Source of the DNA: an uncultured Bacteroidia bacterium
GTDB lineage: Bacteria > Bacteroidota > Bacteroidia > Bacteroidales > UBA932
Length of the DNA stretch: 64,000 nucleotides
Reading direction: 5' to 3'
Assembly: GCA_902768665.1 (NCBI GenBank)
Contig: CACXMA010000006.1
Location: 62,001-126,000 of the forward strand
A program made the position numbers and the translations under genes. Under the pieces are notes generated by a model. The model was not told the DNA's origin, made no database searches, and saw nothing but the letters and a program-made list of their open reading frames with translations. Positions 52,201-60,625 of this stretch are shown here, in pieces; the first letter of the stretch is position 1; the number at the start of each line of letters is the position of its first letter.

Positions 52201-52469
52201 TCGAGGACGCCTCGTTCCTCCGCCTGCAGACCGTCACCCTTGGTTACACGCTCCCCGAGAGCCTTACCGAGAAGATTTACCTCAACAAGGTCCGCGTCTA
52301 TGTGACCGGAACCAACCTCTTCTGCCTGACCGGCTATTCCGGATTTGACCCCGAGGTCGACACCCGCCGTTCCACTCCGCTTACCCCGGGCGTGGACTAC
52401 TCCGCTTATCCCAAGAGCATTGGCTTCGTAGCCGGTGTCAACGTAACCTTCGGCAAACGCTCCAAGTAA
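49212..52469 (+). CDS. susC: SusC-like TonB-dependent oligosaccharide transporter
   Basis: The 1085-residue protein has a signal peptide (1-21), a carboxypeptidase-D-like regulatory domain (about 23-97), the DEVVVVGYA segment (102-110), a plug (about 112-225; LSGKMAGVSVVTTEGDPDAD, SPLYIVDGFPV) and a 22-strand barrel ending FVAGVNVTFGKRSK. It imports oligogalacturonides with the SusD protein encoded 1 bp downstream. The ligand is inferred from the neighbouring pectinases. A gap of 36 bp separates it from the lyase gene, with no promoter consensus, so it is probably in the same transcript. Confidence 0.96.
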   Translation: MKAKKLFLALLGMVTAMSLYGQNTITGIVTDESGEPLIGAGVLVEGTSIGVSTGFDGDYTISVPDDAVNLVFSFIGLADQVVPIQGRAKIDVVLTSDQSFLDEVVVVGYATVKRRDLLGSVSSVGADKLTEQPVTSVSQALSGKMAGVSVVTTEGDPDADIKIRVRGGGSITQDSSPLYIVDGFPVESINDISSSEIASIDVLKDAFSTAIYGSRGANGVVIVTTKSAEKGSKLSVKFNTYYGLKTMANRSAVQTMDAENFVKFQYELGSIRGDLTSHYNPYFGTFADLGLYSDVATNDWVDAVFGGTGSTFSADFSVSGSTDRVNWTLGYAHMDDNAIMRGSSYSRDNLNFKGNFKTSETTSIDANIRYSRIGVRGSGANGINDTGTTSGNGRLKHAVSYAPIPVAATSTDSDLEQDYGDNAPPLLSVADNDSKRIRTTWNANAAFNWTIIDNLKLKIEGGLEDYRQGDDRFYGLTTYYVANNSTVKNTPSTQHKEAFRTRYRNTNTINYDFADLIGDKHSLTALLGEEMTITKSNTLTDMVDGLPVFYDAEMAWNFMASGTPASSNNYYSPDDKLLSFFGRVNYDYDRRFSLGVTLRADGSSKFSRGNRWGFFPSAAASWTISNEKFMAGTTNWLDQLKLRYSFGTAGNNNIPSGQLLKQYASSTSSWLSMTNNIFTAGKVLNNPDLTWETTYTHNIGLDFSFFKGAVSGSVEVYQNDTKDLLINFPIPGSGYDSQYQNVGSTRNRGVELTLNMPLVQTKDFSLNIGGNIAYNKNKVTDLGGLESIMAQSYWASTEIGDDYIVQVGQPLGNMYGYVSDGMYTTEDFTWDGTKWVLNDGVADASGIIGSAYMRPGAPKYKDIDNSVEVLDDEGNVIGYTSDGKITAADRKVIGNAAPDFTGGISLSAYYKGFDFSANFNYMIGNDVYNANKVEFTSSRKYYNRNLINMMNVADRWTNIDWATGELVNDPDLLNAMNAGKTMWNPAIGTAVFSDWAVEDASFLRLQTVTLGYTLPESLTEKIYLNKVRVYVTGTNLFCLTGYSGFDPEVDTRRSTPLTPGVDYSAYPKSIGFVAGVNVTFGKRSK

Positions 52470-52470
52470 T

Positions 52471-54315
52471 ATGAAAAAGATTTTTGCATATATCCTCTGC
52501 GCAGCGGGCATGACCCTGGCTGCCGCTTCCTGCGAGAAGTTCCTGGATACGGAGTCCCCGTCGACCTTCGACGCCGCCACCGTCTACTCCAACTACTCGC
52601 TTACCGAGAGCGCGATCTTCTCCATCACCCAGTCCTTCGGTGAGACCAACAACTACCGTGGCCGCTACCTGAGCTGGATTGGTCTGAACAGCGATATCGA
52701 GTGGTACAACACCTACAAGCCCACCGATGAGAAATACCAGATCGCAGCCTATTCCCAGCTGCCGAACAACGGCCAGCTCAACCTCGGCAACGGTCCTTTC
52801 GCCAAGCTCTATGAGGCCATTGAGCGCGCGAACCTCGTCATCGAGGGCCTCCGCGAATACGGCAATGTCGAAAACGACGCCGACATGGCTTACCTCCTCG
52901 GCGAGACCCTGACCCTCCGTGCGATGATCTACTACGACCTGACCCGTGCCTGGGGCGATGTCCCGGCCCGTTTCGAGTCCACCACCAGCGAGACCATCTA
53001 CAAGGCGAAGGCCAGCCGCGACGAGATCTACAAGCAGCTCCTGAGCGACCTCGATGAGGCCATTCCTTACCTCCCGTATCCCGGCCAGACGGCCGCGACT
53101 TCCCGTACTGACCGCATCAACAAGGTCTTTGCAGAAGGTCTCTACGCCCGCATCGCCCTGATGGCTTCCGGTTACGCCCAGCGTCCGGACGACGGCATGG
53201 TCGGTACCGGCGACCTCGGTACGAACCGCCTCTCCAACGATCCCGAGCTCCAGAAGGACGTCCTCTATCCGAAGGCCCTGGCCTACCTCAAGGACGCCAT
53301 TGACTCCCACAGCGCTTCCCTCGAAGATTTTGAGGAGATGTGGAAGAAGCAGAGCAACATGGACAACCTCGTGGCCGGTCCCGACTACGAGACGCTCTAT
53401 GTGATTCCGTTCTCCGACGGCCGCGGCCGCTGGAACTTCACATTCGCTGTCCGCAGCGAGGGCTCCAGCTATGCAGGCGGCGCCTCCGTCAACCGTGGCG
53501 GCGATGCCGGTCCGGTCCCGACGATGTGGTTCAAGTACGACAAGAACGACACCCGCCGCGACATCACCTGCGTCAACTGGCGTTGGAACGCCGACAACGA
53601 GCAGGAGCTCGTCGGTATTCAGCGCTGGTACTTCGGCAAGTATCGCTGGGAGTGGCACACCAAGGTGCCTTATACCGGCGGTAACGACGACGGCGTCAAG
53701 CCCGTTGTCCTGCGTTATGCCGACGTTCTGCTGATGGCTGCCGAAATCGCCAATGAGCTGGGCGACCTCCAATATGCCAAGGAGCAGCTCCTCAAGGTCC
53801 GTACGCGTGCCTTCAAGGGCCACGAGGACCAGGCCGAGACCTATGTCAACGCCATTGGTTCCAAGGACGCCATGTTCAACGCCATCGTCGATGAGCGCGC
53901 CTTCGAATTCTGCGGCGAAATGACCCGCAAGTTCGACCTCATCCGCTGGGGTCTCCTCAAGCAGAAGATGGATCAGGCGATCACCGAAATGAAGCAGCTG
54001 CGCGACCTGACCGGTCCGTTCGCGAACGTGAACGGCCTCGGCGGCGACATCTACTTCCAGATGGACGGTGACAAGGTCGTCGTCTACGGCTTCAACGGTG
54101 AGGTCACCAAGCCCGCCGGCGCCTGGGAGAAGAAGGCCGAGTACTTTAACAAGGTCGTGGACAGCAAGGGTGCCGACACCGGCCTCTACGATGCCCTCAT
54201 CGAAGGCATCTACGCCCAGGATCCCGTGCAGTACATGTTCTGGCCCATCTACAACGACACCATGACCAACAGTCAGGGTTACATCAAGAACGACTACGGT
54301 TACGACAGCATTTAA
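52471..54315 (+). CDS. susD: SusD/RagB-like surface glycan-binding lipoprotein
   Basis: The 614-residue protein has a lipobox (MTLAAASCEKFLD). The SusD fold is seen in GNGPFAKLYEAIERANLVIEG, LGETLTLRAMIYYDLTRAWGDVP, PVVLRYADVLLMAAEIANELG and VDERAFEFCGEMTRKFDLIRWG. It forms the lid of the SusC barrel and binds the incoming oligosaccharide. It starts 1 bp after susC and is followed by a second surface lipoprotein 12 bp later. Confidence 0.96.
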   Translation: MKKIFAYILCAAGMTLAAASCEKFLDTESPSTFDAATVYSNYSLTESAIFSITQSFGETNNYRGRYLSWIGLNSDIEWYNTYKPTDEKYQIAAYSQLPNNGQLNLGNGPFAKLYEAIERANLVIEGLREYGNVENDADMAYLLGETLTLRAMIYYDLTRAWGDVPARFESTTSETIYKAKASRDEIYKQLLSDLDEAIPYLPYPGQTAATSRTDRINKVFAEGLYARIALMASGYAQRPDDGMVGTGDLGTNRLSNDPELQKDVLYPKALAYLKDAIDSHSASLEDFEEMWKKQSNMDNLVAGPDYETLYVIPFSDGRGRWNFTFAVRSEGSSYAGGASVNRGGDAGPVPTMWFKYDKNDTRRDITCVNWRWNADNEQELVGIQRWYFGKYRWEWHTKVPYTGGNDDGVKPVVLRYADVLLMAAEIANELGDLQYAKEQLLKVRTRAFKGHEDQAETYVNAIGSKDAMFNAIVDERAFEFCGEMTRKFDLIRWGLLKQKMDQAITEMKQLRDLTGPFANVNGLGGDIYFQMDGDKVVVYGFNGEVTKPAGAWEKKAEYFNKVVDSKGADTGLYDALIEGIYAQDPVQYMFWPIYNDTMTNSQGYIKNDYGYDSI

Positions 54316-54327
54316 TCCTTGCAGACT

Positions 54328-57300
54328 ATGAAATACAGCAATATACTGAAAGCCTCTTTCGCCGCCCTCCTCGGCCTTTTCGCCGCCGCGGGCTGCTCCG
54401 AGAAAGAGTTCGAGGAAGTGACCGAGATTTCGCTTTCCCGCTGCCTGGAGCCGCAGAACCTCTCCGCCAGGGTCGATGTCGCCACCGGTGACAACGTCAC
54501 CTTCGGCTGGGACGTCAACAAGGACGCGGATTCCTACAACCTCGTCATCTATACCGATGAGGAAATGACTACGGAATACAGCAGCGAGATCGTGGATCCC
54601 GCCGAGGTTCCCTACACCATCCGCCTGACCGCCGACCAGAAGTACTGGTTCAAGGTCCAGGCTACCTCCGAGAAGCGCGAGGCTTCCGTGTGGGCCGTCT
54701 ATGACGGCAACGTGAAGACCTACGCCGTCAAGGACAACCTCTATCTCGAGGTAACGGGCCGCACCGCGACTTCCGTTTCCCTCGCATGGAGCAATGAAGT
54801 CGCTGACTTCAAGGAAGTTACCAAGCTCGAGGCTGCTCCCGTCAAGGGTGGTTCCAAGGTGACGAAGGACCTCACCGACGCCGAAGCCGCGGCCGCAGCC
54901 GCGACCATCGACGGCCTTGCCGCTTCCACCGAGTACCAGATCACGCTCTTCTACATGAGCGCATCCCGCGGCAGCGTGGATACCTGGACGATGGCGGAGC
55001 AGGGTGCGGCTGTCCGCATCTCCACCTCCGACGAGCTCAAGACCGCGGTCCTCGCCGGCGGTAACTACTTCGTCGCCTACAGCGCCGAACCCTATTCGAT
55101 GAGCACCGCCAAGCCGGCCGCCAGCCTCACCCTCGTCGGTGAGCTCGGCCCCGACGGCGAGAAGCCGGTCGTCCAGGGTAAGGTCGAGCTCACGGCTGAC
55201 CTCGTCGAGGAGAACGCCAAGCTCTACTTCGAGAATATCAAGTTTGACGGCGTGGCCGGTTCCCGTATCGTGGAGCACACCGGCGGTACCCCGGTTGTCG
55301 AGAGCGTGGTCTTCGTCAACTGCGAGATCACCAACTTCCTCGCCGGCTTCTTCTACGGCAACAATGCCGACGTCGTGAAGATCGGCGAGCTCAAGTTCGA
55401 CTCCTGCGACATGTACGGCATCATCGGCAGCGGCGGTGACGCCTTCGACCTCCGCAAGACCACGGAGATCAACAAGATCACCCTGGTCAACAATACGATG
55501 TACGACGGTATCCGTACGCTCTTCCGTGTTGACGGTGTGGACTCGAACAGCAACGACCTTGGCAACAAGATCGGCACCGTGGACTTCGAGAACAACACCA
55601 TCAAGAACATCGCTACGGCCGATGACGGCAACAACCGCGGTATCTTCGCCATCCGCGTCCCGCACGCCATGATCCTGAAGAACAACCTCTTCCTGTGGGA
55701 AGACGGCGGCAAGAGCGGTGAGGACACCGACCGTTGCCAGCTCTTCCAGATCAACAGCGCCACCTATGTGGACCAGATCAGCGGTTCCGGTAACTATGCT
55801 TATGCGGCCGGCAAGGACTTCTTCACGAAGGTCGCCGCCTCCGCCTGCGGTGTCACCGTGATGAATGTCGACCCTTGCTACAACTCCAAGGGCAACTTCT
55901 TCCAGCTCGCCGCCCAGGATCTCATCGAGAACCAGGTCGGTGCCTCCAAGTGGTGGATCTCCTTTGTCGAGAAGCCCGAAGACCTGACGCAGAACGCCCT
56001 TACCGGCGCCCACACCTGGAACCTCCAGGACGCCAGCCTCTTCGCCGGTGACATCAAGAACGCCCGCGTCCGCGACGAACTCATGCTCGTCGGCAGCGAG
56101 GCCACCCCGCTCAAGGCGGACGGCGGCATCGCCTTCACGACCGCTTCCGTCCTGACCAAGAAGGGTGTCCCGACCGAGGGTTACCTCTCCTTCAAGGTCA
56201 CGACCGCGGGTTCCGTCGACATGCTCCTCAGCGATCCGGCCAAGACCGGCGCCAGCGTGGTCGTCGCCCTCTATGACGACAACGGTCTCGCCGTCCAGGG
56301 CGGTGCCGTCGCTTCCGCCGCCAATCCGGGCGTCCAGAAGATCGTCGTTCCCGAGGTCAGCGGTGAAGGTACCGTCTACCTCTACTCCACTGGTGCCGTC
56401 ACGCTGACCAAACTCGCCTGGAGCGAGGATGTGCTCGCCGGCAACAAGGTGCTCGCCACCCCGAAGCCGGTTGTCGATCCCGTCACCCTCACCGAGGGCG
56501 ATGAGACCCCGGTCACCGTTACCTGGGAGGCCATCGACAATGCCGCTTCCTATGTCGTCGTCTTCAACAAGCGCAAGCAGGATCCGCAGACGGAGCTGAG
56601 CTTCACCGTGCCCGCCGAGGACATCGCAGCCCTCAAGGCCGGTCTGTACAACTTCACCGTCCAGGCCTTCCCGCGCGAGGATGACATCTATTATGTCGAG
56701 TCCGAGCAGGGTGCCGCTTCCGTGGCCATCCAGCCGAAGGGCGGCGCCGGCGGCGAAGTCGTCGATGTCGACCTCGTCTGGGACTTCTCCGGTGCTGACT
56801 GGCAGGATGCGCTCGCCGCTCTGGGTGCCGCCGGTGCGGACATCACCAACATCGACCTGACCGTCGAAGGCCTGGCCTTCCACTCCGGTTCCAAGAGCAA
56901 GTACGCTGCGACGTACATCCAGTTCGGCGGCAAGTCCGGCGACATGGACCGCTACTTCAAGTTTACCGCTCCTGAGCAGGGTACGCTGAAGATTACGGTT
57001 TCCAACACCGGCAGTACAGCTGCGATGGACCGTACGGTCGCCGTCAAGGTGGGCGAGGATGTCCAGGCACAGCCCGGCGGCTTCTCTTCGACCGCTCCTG
57101 AGGTGCTCGAATACAGCATCGCCGCGGGCGAGGTCGTGATCACCGCTCCGGAAAACGGTCTCCGCTTCTACAAGATCGAGTTCCACTACAGCTACACCAC
57201 CGGTGCTGCTGCCCCCGTCGAATACGACTGGGACTTCTCCGGTGCTGACTGGCAGGATGCGCTCGCCGCTCTGGGTGCCGCCGGTGCGGACATCACCAAC

Positions 57301-57645
57301 ATCGACATGACCGTCGAAGGTCTGGCCTTCCACTCCGGTTCCAAGAGCAAGTACGCTGCGACGTACATCCAGTTCGGCGGCAAGTCCGGCGACATGGACC
57401 GCTACTTCAAGTTCACCGCTCCGGATCAGGGCACGCTGAAGATTACGGTTTCCAACACCGGCAGTACCGCTGCGATGGACCGTACGGTCGCCGTCAAGGT
57501 GGGCGATGACGTCCAGGCACAGCCAGGCGGCTTCTCTTCGACCGCTCCTGAGGTGCTCGAATACAGCATCGCCGCCGGCGAGGTCGTGATCACCGCTCCG
57601 GAAAACGGTCTCCGTTTCTACCGGATTTACTACACCAACCAGTAG
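54328..57645 (+). CDS. Large surface lipoprotein with Ig-like, beta-helix and duplicated C-terminal domains
   Basis: The 1105-residue protein has a lipobox (LGLFAAAGC). Fibronectin-like domains (about 35-240), a parallel beta-helix of the DUF4957/DUF5123 type (about 240-560; IENIKFDG-like turns, NKITLVNNTMYDGIR), another beta-sandwich and Ig-like segment, and two almost identical C-terminal domains follow. The duplicated unit is 131 residues (WDFSGADWQDALAALG to ENGLRFY), repeating every 150 codons. The position after susD suggests a SusE/F-like surface glycan-binding protein. The duplicated domains look like carbohydrate-binding modules that bind pectin. No catalytic residues were recognised. 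The ATG at 54328 is used. Confidence 0.85.
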   Translation: MKYSNILKASFAALLGLFAAAGCSEKEFEEVTEISLSRCLEPQNLSARVDVATGDNVTFGWDVNKDADSYNLVIYTDEEMTTEYSSEIVDPAEVPYTIRLTADQKYWFKVQATSEKREASVWAVYDGNVKTYAVKDNLYLEVTGRTATSVSLAWSNEVADFKEVTKLEAAPVKGGSKVTKDLTDAEAAAAAATIDGLAASTEYQITLFYMSASRGSVDTWTMAEQGAAVRISTSDELKTAVLAGGNYFVAYSAEPYSMSTAKPAASLTLVGELGPDGEKPVVQGKVELTADLVEENAKLYFENIKFDGVAGSRIVEHTGGTPVVESVVFVNCEITNFLAGFFYGNNADVVKIGELKFDSCDMYGIIGSGGDAFDLRKTTEINKITLVNNTMYDGIRTLFRVDGVDSNSNDLGNKIGTVDFENNTIKNIATADDGNNRGIFAIRVPHAMILKNNLFLWEDGGKSGEDTDRCQLFQINSATYVDQISGSGNYAYAAGKDFFTKVAASACGVTVMNVDPCYNSKGNFFQLAAQDLIENQVGASKWWISFVEKPEDLTQNALTGAHTWNLQDASLFAGDIKNARVRDELMLVGSEATPLKADGGIAFTTASVLTKKGVPTEGYLSFKVTTAGSVDMLLSDPAKTGASVVVALYDDNGLAVQGGAVASAANPGVQKIVVPEVSGEGTVYLYSTGAVTLTKLAWSEDVLAGNKVLATPKPVVDPVTLTEGDETPVTVTWEAIDNAASYVVVFNKRKQDPQTELSFTVPAEDIAALKAGLYNFTVQAFPREDDIYYVESEQGAASVAIQPKGGAGGEVVDVDLVWDFSGADWQDALAALGAAGADITNIDLTVEGLAFHSGSKSKYAATYIQFGGKSGDMDRYFKFTAPEQGTLKITVSNTGSTAAMDRTVAVKVGEDVQAQPGGFSSTAPEVLEYSIAAGEVVITAPENGLRFYKIEFHYSYTTGAAAPVEYDWDFSGADWQDALAALGAAGADITNIDMTVEGLAFHSGSKSKYAATYIQFGGKSGDMDRYFKFTAPDQGTLKITVSNTGSTAAMDRTVAVKVGDDVQAQPGGFSSTAPEVLEYSIAAGEVVITAPENGLRFYRIYYTNQ
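56779..57621 (+). repeat. Near-perfect 393-bp direct repeat inside the surface lipoprotein gene
   Basis: Units 56779-57171 and 57229-57621 have an exact period of 450 bp and differ at few positions. Most differences are silent or conservative (ACCTG/ACATG, GAGCAG/GATCAG). The identity is higher than needed for protein conservation, so the duplication is recent or kept uniform by gene conversion. Confidence 0.92.
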
Positions 57646-57657
57646 TCTTTCCTTATT

Positions 57658-57689
57658 AAGTGAGCCGGGGGTGATACCCCGACTCACTT
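57658..57689 (+). terminator. Hairpin between the surface lipoprotein and uxaC genes
   Basis: Arms AAGTGAG and CTCACTT, with an inner GGGG/CCCC stem, enclose TGATA in the only larger gap (68 bp) of the operon. There is no T-run after it. It may stabilise the upstream sus mRNA or reduce read-through into the catabolic genes. Confidence 0.55.
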
Positions 57690-57713
57690 CCAGACAAACA
57701 AAACACAAAAGCT

Positions 57714-59129
57714 ATGACCTTCATTCACTCAGACTTCATGCTCCAGACGGAGACCGCGAAGCAGCTCTACCACGAGCACGCGGAAAAGATGCCCATCATC
57801 GACTACCACTGCCACCTCGTGCCGCAGCAGATCGCCGAGAACATCCAGTTCCGGGACATCACCCAGCTCTGGCTGGTGGACGGCCACTACGGTGACCATT
57901 ACAAATGGCGCGCGATGCGCGGCAACGGTGTCAGCGAGGACTACCTCACCGGCGGCAAGTACAGCGCCTGGGAGACCTTCCAGAAATGGGCCGAGACGGT
58001 TCCCTACACGATGCGGAACCCGCTCTACCACTGGACGCACCTCGAGCTCAGCCGCGTCTTCGGCATCGACAAGCTCCTGAGCCCGGCGACCGCCCGCGAG
58101 ATCTTCGAGGAGTGCAACGCCAAACTCGCCACGCCCGAATTCCGCGGCCAGGCCCTCATCCGCCGCTTCAATGTCGAGACCGTCTGCACGACCGACGATC
58201 CGGCCGACGACCTCCGCTGGCACAAGATGATCCTGGAGCACCCGTTCGGCACGAAGGTCATCCCCGCCTGGCGTCCCGACAAGGCCATGGCCATCGAGGA
58301 TCCGAAGGCTTACAAGGCCTACCTCAAGCAGCTCGGCGAGGCCGCCGACAAGAACATCGACTCCTATGCCGACCTGCAGGAAGCCCTCAAGAAGCGTCAC
58401 GACTACTTCGCCTCCATGGGCTGCAAGCTCTCCGACCACGGCCTGGAGAATTTCTATGCCGCCGACTACAAGGAGATCGAGATCGAGCTCATCTTCAAGA
58501 AGGTCCTGATGGGCATCGCCCCGAACCCCAAGGAGCTCGAGAAGTTCCGCAGCGCCTTCCTCCACGACCAGGCCGTCATGGACTGCGAGGCCGGCTGGGC
58601 GCAGCAGTTCCACATCGGCGCCATCCGCAACAACAACTCCAAGATGTTCGGCAAGGTCGGTCCCGACACCGGCTTCGACGCCATCCACGATCAGGAAATC
58701 GCCGCCGCGGGCCACAAGTTCTTCGACCGCCTCGCCAGCGAGGACAAGCTCACCAGGACCATCCTCTACTGCCTCAACCCCAAGGACAACGAGGTCATGA
58801 TGACCATGCTCTATACCTTCAACGACGGCACGGTCCCCGGCAAGATGCAGTTCGGCTCGGGCTGGTGGTTCCTCGACCAGGAGGTCGGCATGCGCCGCCA
58901 GATGGACGCCCTCAGCGTTCTCGGCTTGTTCAGCCGCTTCGTCGGCATGCTCACGGACAGCCGCAGCTTCATCTCCTACCCGCGCCACGAGTACTTCCGC
59001 CGCATCCTCTGCGATGTCGTCGGCAAGGACGTCGAGGAGGGAAAGCTCCCCGCCAGCGAGCTCGATTTCATCGGCAAGATGATCGAGGACATCTCCTACA
59101 ACAACGCTAAGAATTACTTCAATTTCTGA
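57714..59129 (+). CDS. uxaC: Glucuronate/galacturonate isomerase
   Basis: The 471-residue protein is of usual length. Family blocks are MPIIDYHCHLVPQQIAEN (metal-binding His-x-His), YKWRAMRGNGVSEDYLTG, YHWTHLELSRVFGID, VCTTDDPADDLRWH and GWWFLDQEVGMRRQMDAL. It converts galacturonate to tagaturonate (and glucuronate to fructuronate) in the cytoplasm, the first intracellular step after pectin uptake. It is followed by uxaA with a 1 bp overlap. Confidence 0.97.
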   Translation: MTFIHSDFMLQTETAKQLYHEHAEKMPIIDYHCHLVPQQIAENIQFRDITQLWLVDGHYGDHYKWRAMRGNGVSEDYLTGGKYSAWETFQKWAETVPYTMRNPLYHWTHLELSRVFGIDKLLSPATAREIFEECNAKLATPEFRGQALIRRFNVETVCTTDDPADDLRWHKMILEHPFGTKVIPAWRPDKAMAIEDPKAYKAYLKQLGEAADKNIDSYADLQEALKKRHDYFASMGCKLSDHGLENFYAADYKEIEIELIFKKVLMGIAPNPKELEKFRSAFLHDQAVMDCEAGWAQQFHIGAIRNNNSKMFGKVGPDTGFDAIHDQEIAAAGHKFFDRLASEDKLTRTILYCLNPKDNEVMMTMLYTFNDGTVPGKMQFGSGWWFLDQEVGMRRQMDALSVLGLFSRFVGMLTDSRSFISYPRHEYFRRILCDVVGKDVEEGKLPASELDFIGKMIEDISYNNAKNYFNF

Positions 59130-60625
59130 TGAAATACATCAAAATCAACCCCGACGACAACGTGGCCGTCGCCCTTGAGGACCTCTCCCGTGGCGAGGTC
59201 GTTGAAGGCGTGACCCTTTCGGTGGACATCCCCCGCGGCCACAAGATCGTCCTGAAGGCCCTCAGGGCCGGCGACAACGTCATCAAGTACGGCTTCCCGA
59301 TCGGCCATGTCACGAAGGACGCCCCTGCGGGCACCCTCGTCGACCACAGCTGCATCAAGACCAATCTCGAGGGCATCCTCGATTACAGCTACGACCCCAG
59401 GCTCGTCGAGATCGAAAAGTCCCGGAAGGTCCGCACCTTCAAGGGCTATCGCCGCACGGACGGGCAGGTCGGCATCCGCAACCAGATCTGGGTCATCCCG
59501 ACGGTCGGCTGCGTCAACGGCATCTGCGAGAACATCGTCAAGCAGTTCAAAGACTGGCTCCGCTCGTCATTCCACGGCTCGTCCGTGGAATCTGCTGTCG
59601 ACGCCATCGTCGCCTTCCCGCACAACTACGGCTGCTCCCAGCTCGGCGGTGACCATGAAAACACCCGCACCATCCTTGCGGACATGGTCCACCATCCCAA
59701 CGCCGGCGGCGTGCTCGTCGTCAGCCTCGGCTGCGAGAACAACCAGCTCGACGCCTTCCGGGAGCTTGTCGGTCCCGTCGACGAGACCCGCGTGCGCATG
59801 TTCGCCTGCCAGAAGGTGGAGGACGAGGTCGCATACGGTGTCCAGCTGCTGAAGGAAATCTATGAGGTCGTCTCCCGCGACGTCCGCGAGGATGTGCCCG
59901 TCAGCGAGCTCCGCGTCGGTCTCAAGTGCGGCGGCAGCGACGGTCTCAGCGGCATCACGGCCAATCCGCTCCTCGGCGTCTTCTCCGACTGGATCGTCGC
60001 CCAGGGCGGCACTACGGTCCTCACCGAGGTCCCCGAGATGTTCGGCGCCGAGACGATTCTGATGAACCGCTGCCAGGACAAGGCCACCTTCGACAAGACG
60101 GTTTCGCTGATCAACGACTTCAAGGAGTATTTCATCAAGCAGGGCATGCCCGTCTATGAAAATCCTTCCCCGGGCAACAAGGCCGGCGGCATCTCCACGC
60201 TGGAGGAAAAATCCCTCGGCTGCACGCAGAAATGCGGCAAGAGCATCGTCAGGGGAGTGCTCAGGTACGGCGAACGCCTCAAGGTCAAGGGCCTCAACCT
60301 GCTGAGCGCCCCGGGCAACGATCTCGTCGCCTCGACGGCCCTCGCTTCGGCCGGCTGCCAGGTCGTCCTCTTTACGACCGGCCGCGGCACGCCGTTCGGC
60401 AGTTTCGTCCCCACGATGAAGATCGCGACGAACACGCCGCTCGCCGAGGGCAAGCCGAAATGGATCGACTTCAACGCCGGCGTTCTCGCCGAGGGCAAGG
60501 CCATGGACAAGGTCGCCGAGAAGTTCATCGACTATGTCCTCGCCGTCGCCTCCGGAGAGAGCGTCAACAACGAGAAGAACGATTTCCGCGAAATCGCCAT
60601 CTTTAAAACCGGTGTAACATTATGA
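59129..60625 (+). CDS. uxaA: Altronate dehydratase with a repeat-encoded insertion
   Basis: The 498-residue protein has an N-terminal SAF domain (about 1-85; DNVIKYGFPIGHV) and the dehydratase core: NYGCSQLGGDHENTRTIL, VVSLGCENNQLD, GLKCGGSDGLSGITANP, AGGISTLEEKSLGCTQKCG. It converts altronate to 2-keto-3-deoxygluconate using iron. Residues about 147-155 (SFHGSSVES) come from a repeat B copy at 59566-59594, just before the conserved VDAIVAFPHNYGCS block. They are probably a surface-loop insertion that leaves the active site intact. Confidence 0.96.
   Translation: MKYIKINPDDNVAVALEDLSRGEVVEGVTLSVDIPRGHKIVLKALRAGDNVIKYGFPIGHVTKDAPAGTLVDHSCIKTNLEGILDYSYDPRLVEIEKSRKVRTFKGYRRTDGQVGIRNQIWVIPTVGCVNGICENIVKQFKDWLRSSFHGSSVESAVDAIVAFPHNYGCSQLGGDHENTRTILADMVHHPNAGGVLVVSLGCENNQLDAFRELVGPVDETRVRMFACQKVEDEVAYGVQLLKEIYEVVSRDVREDVPVSELRVGLKCGGSDGLSGITANPLLGVFSDWIVAQGGTTVLTEVPEMFGAETILMNRCQDKATFDKTVSLINDFKEYFIKQGMPVYENPSPGNKAGGISTLEEKSLGCTQKCGKSIVRGVLRYGERLKVKGLNLLSAPGNDLVASTALASAGCQVVLFTTGRGTPFGSFVPTMKIATNTPLAEGKPKWIDFNAGVLAEGKAMDKVAEKFIDYVLAVASGESVNNEKNDFREIAIFKTGVTL
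59566..59594 (+). repeat. Palindromic repeat B, in frame inside uxaA
   Basis: Arms ATTCCACGG and CCGTGGAAT surround CTCGT. It is read as SSFHGSSVES, a phase different from the copy in the CE12-CE8 gene. It is 28-29 bp long and lies in a variable loop of the dehydratase. Confidence 0.9.

Noticed and set aside
49191-52580. Long minus-strand open frame opposite susC
   Set aside because: Same reason: a shadow of the plus-strand susC gene with no recognisable domain.
52438-57708. Very long open frame (over 1700 codons) on the minus strand, opposite susD and the surface lipoprotein gene
   Set aside because: It mirrors the codon bias of the real G+C-rich genes on the plus strand, has low-complexity Gly/Val/Asp/Glu composition, no family motifs, and covers known susD sequence.
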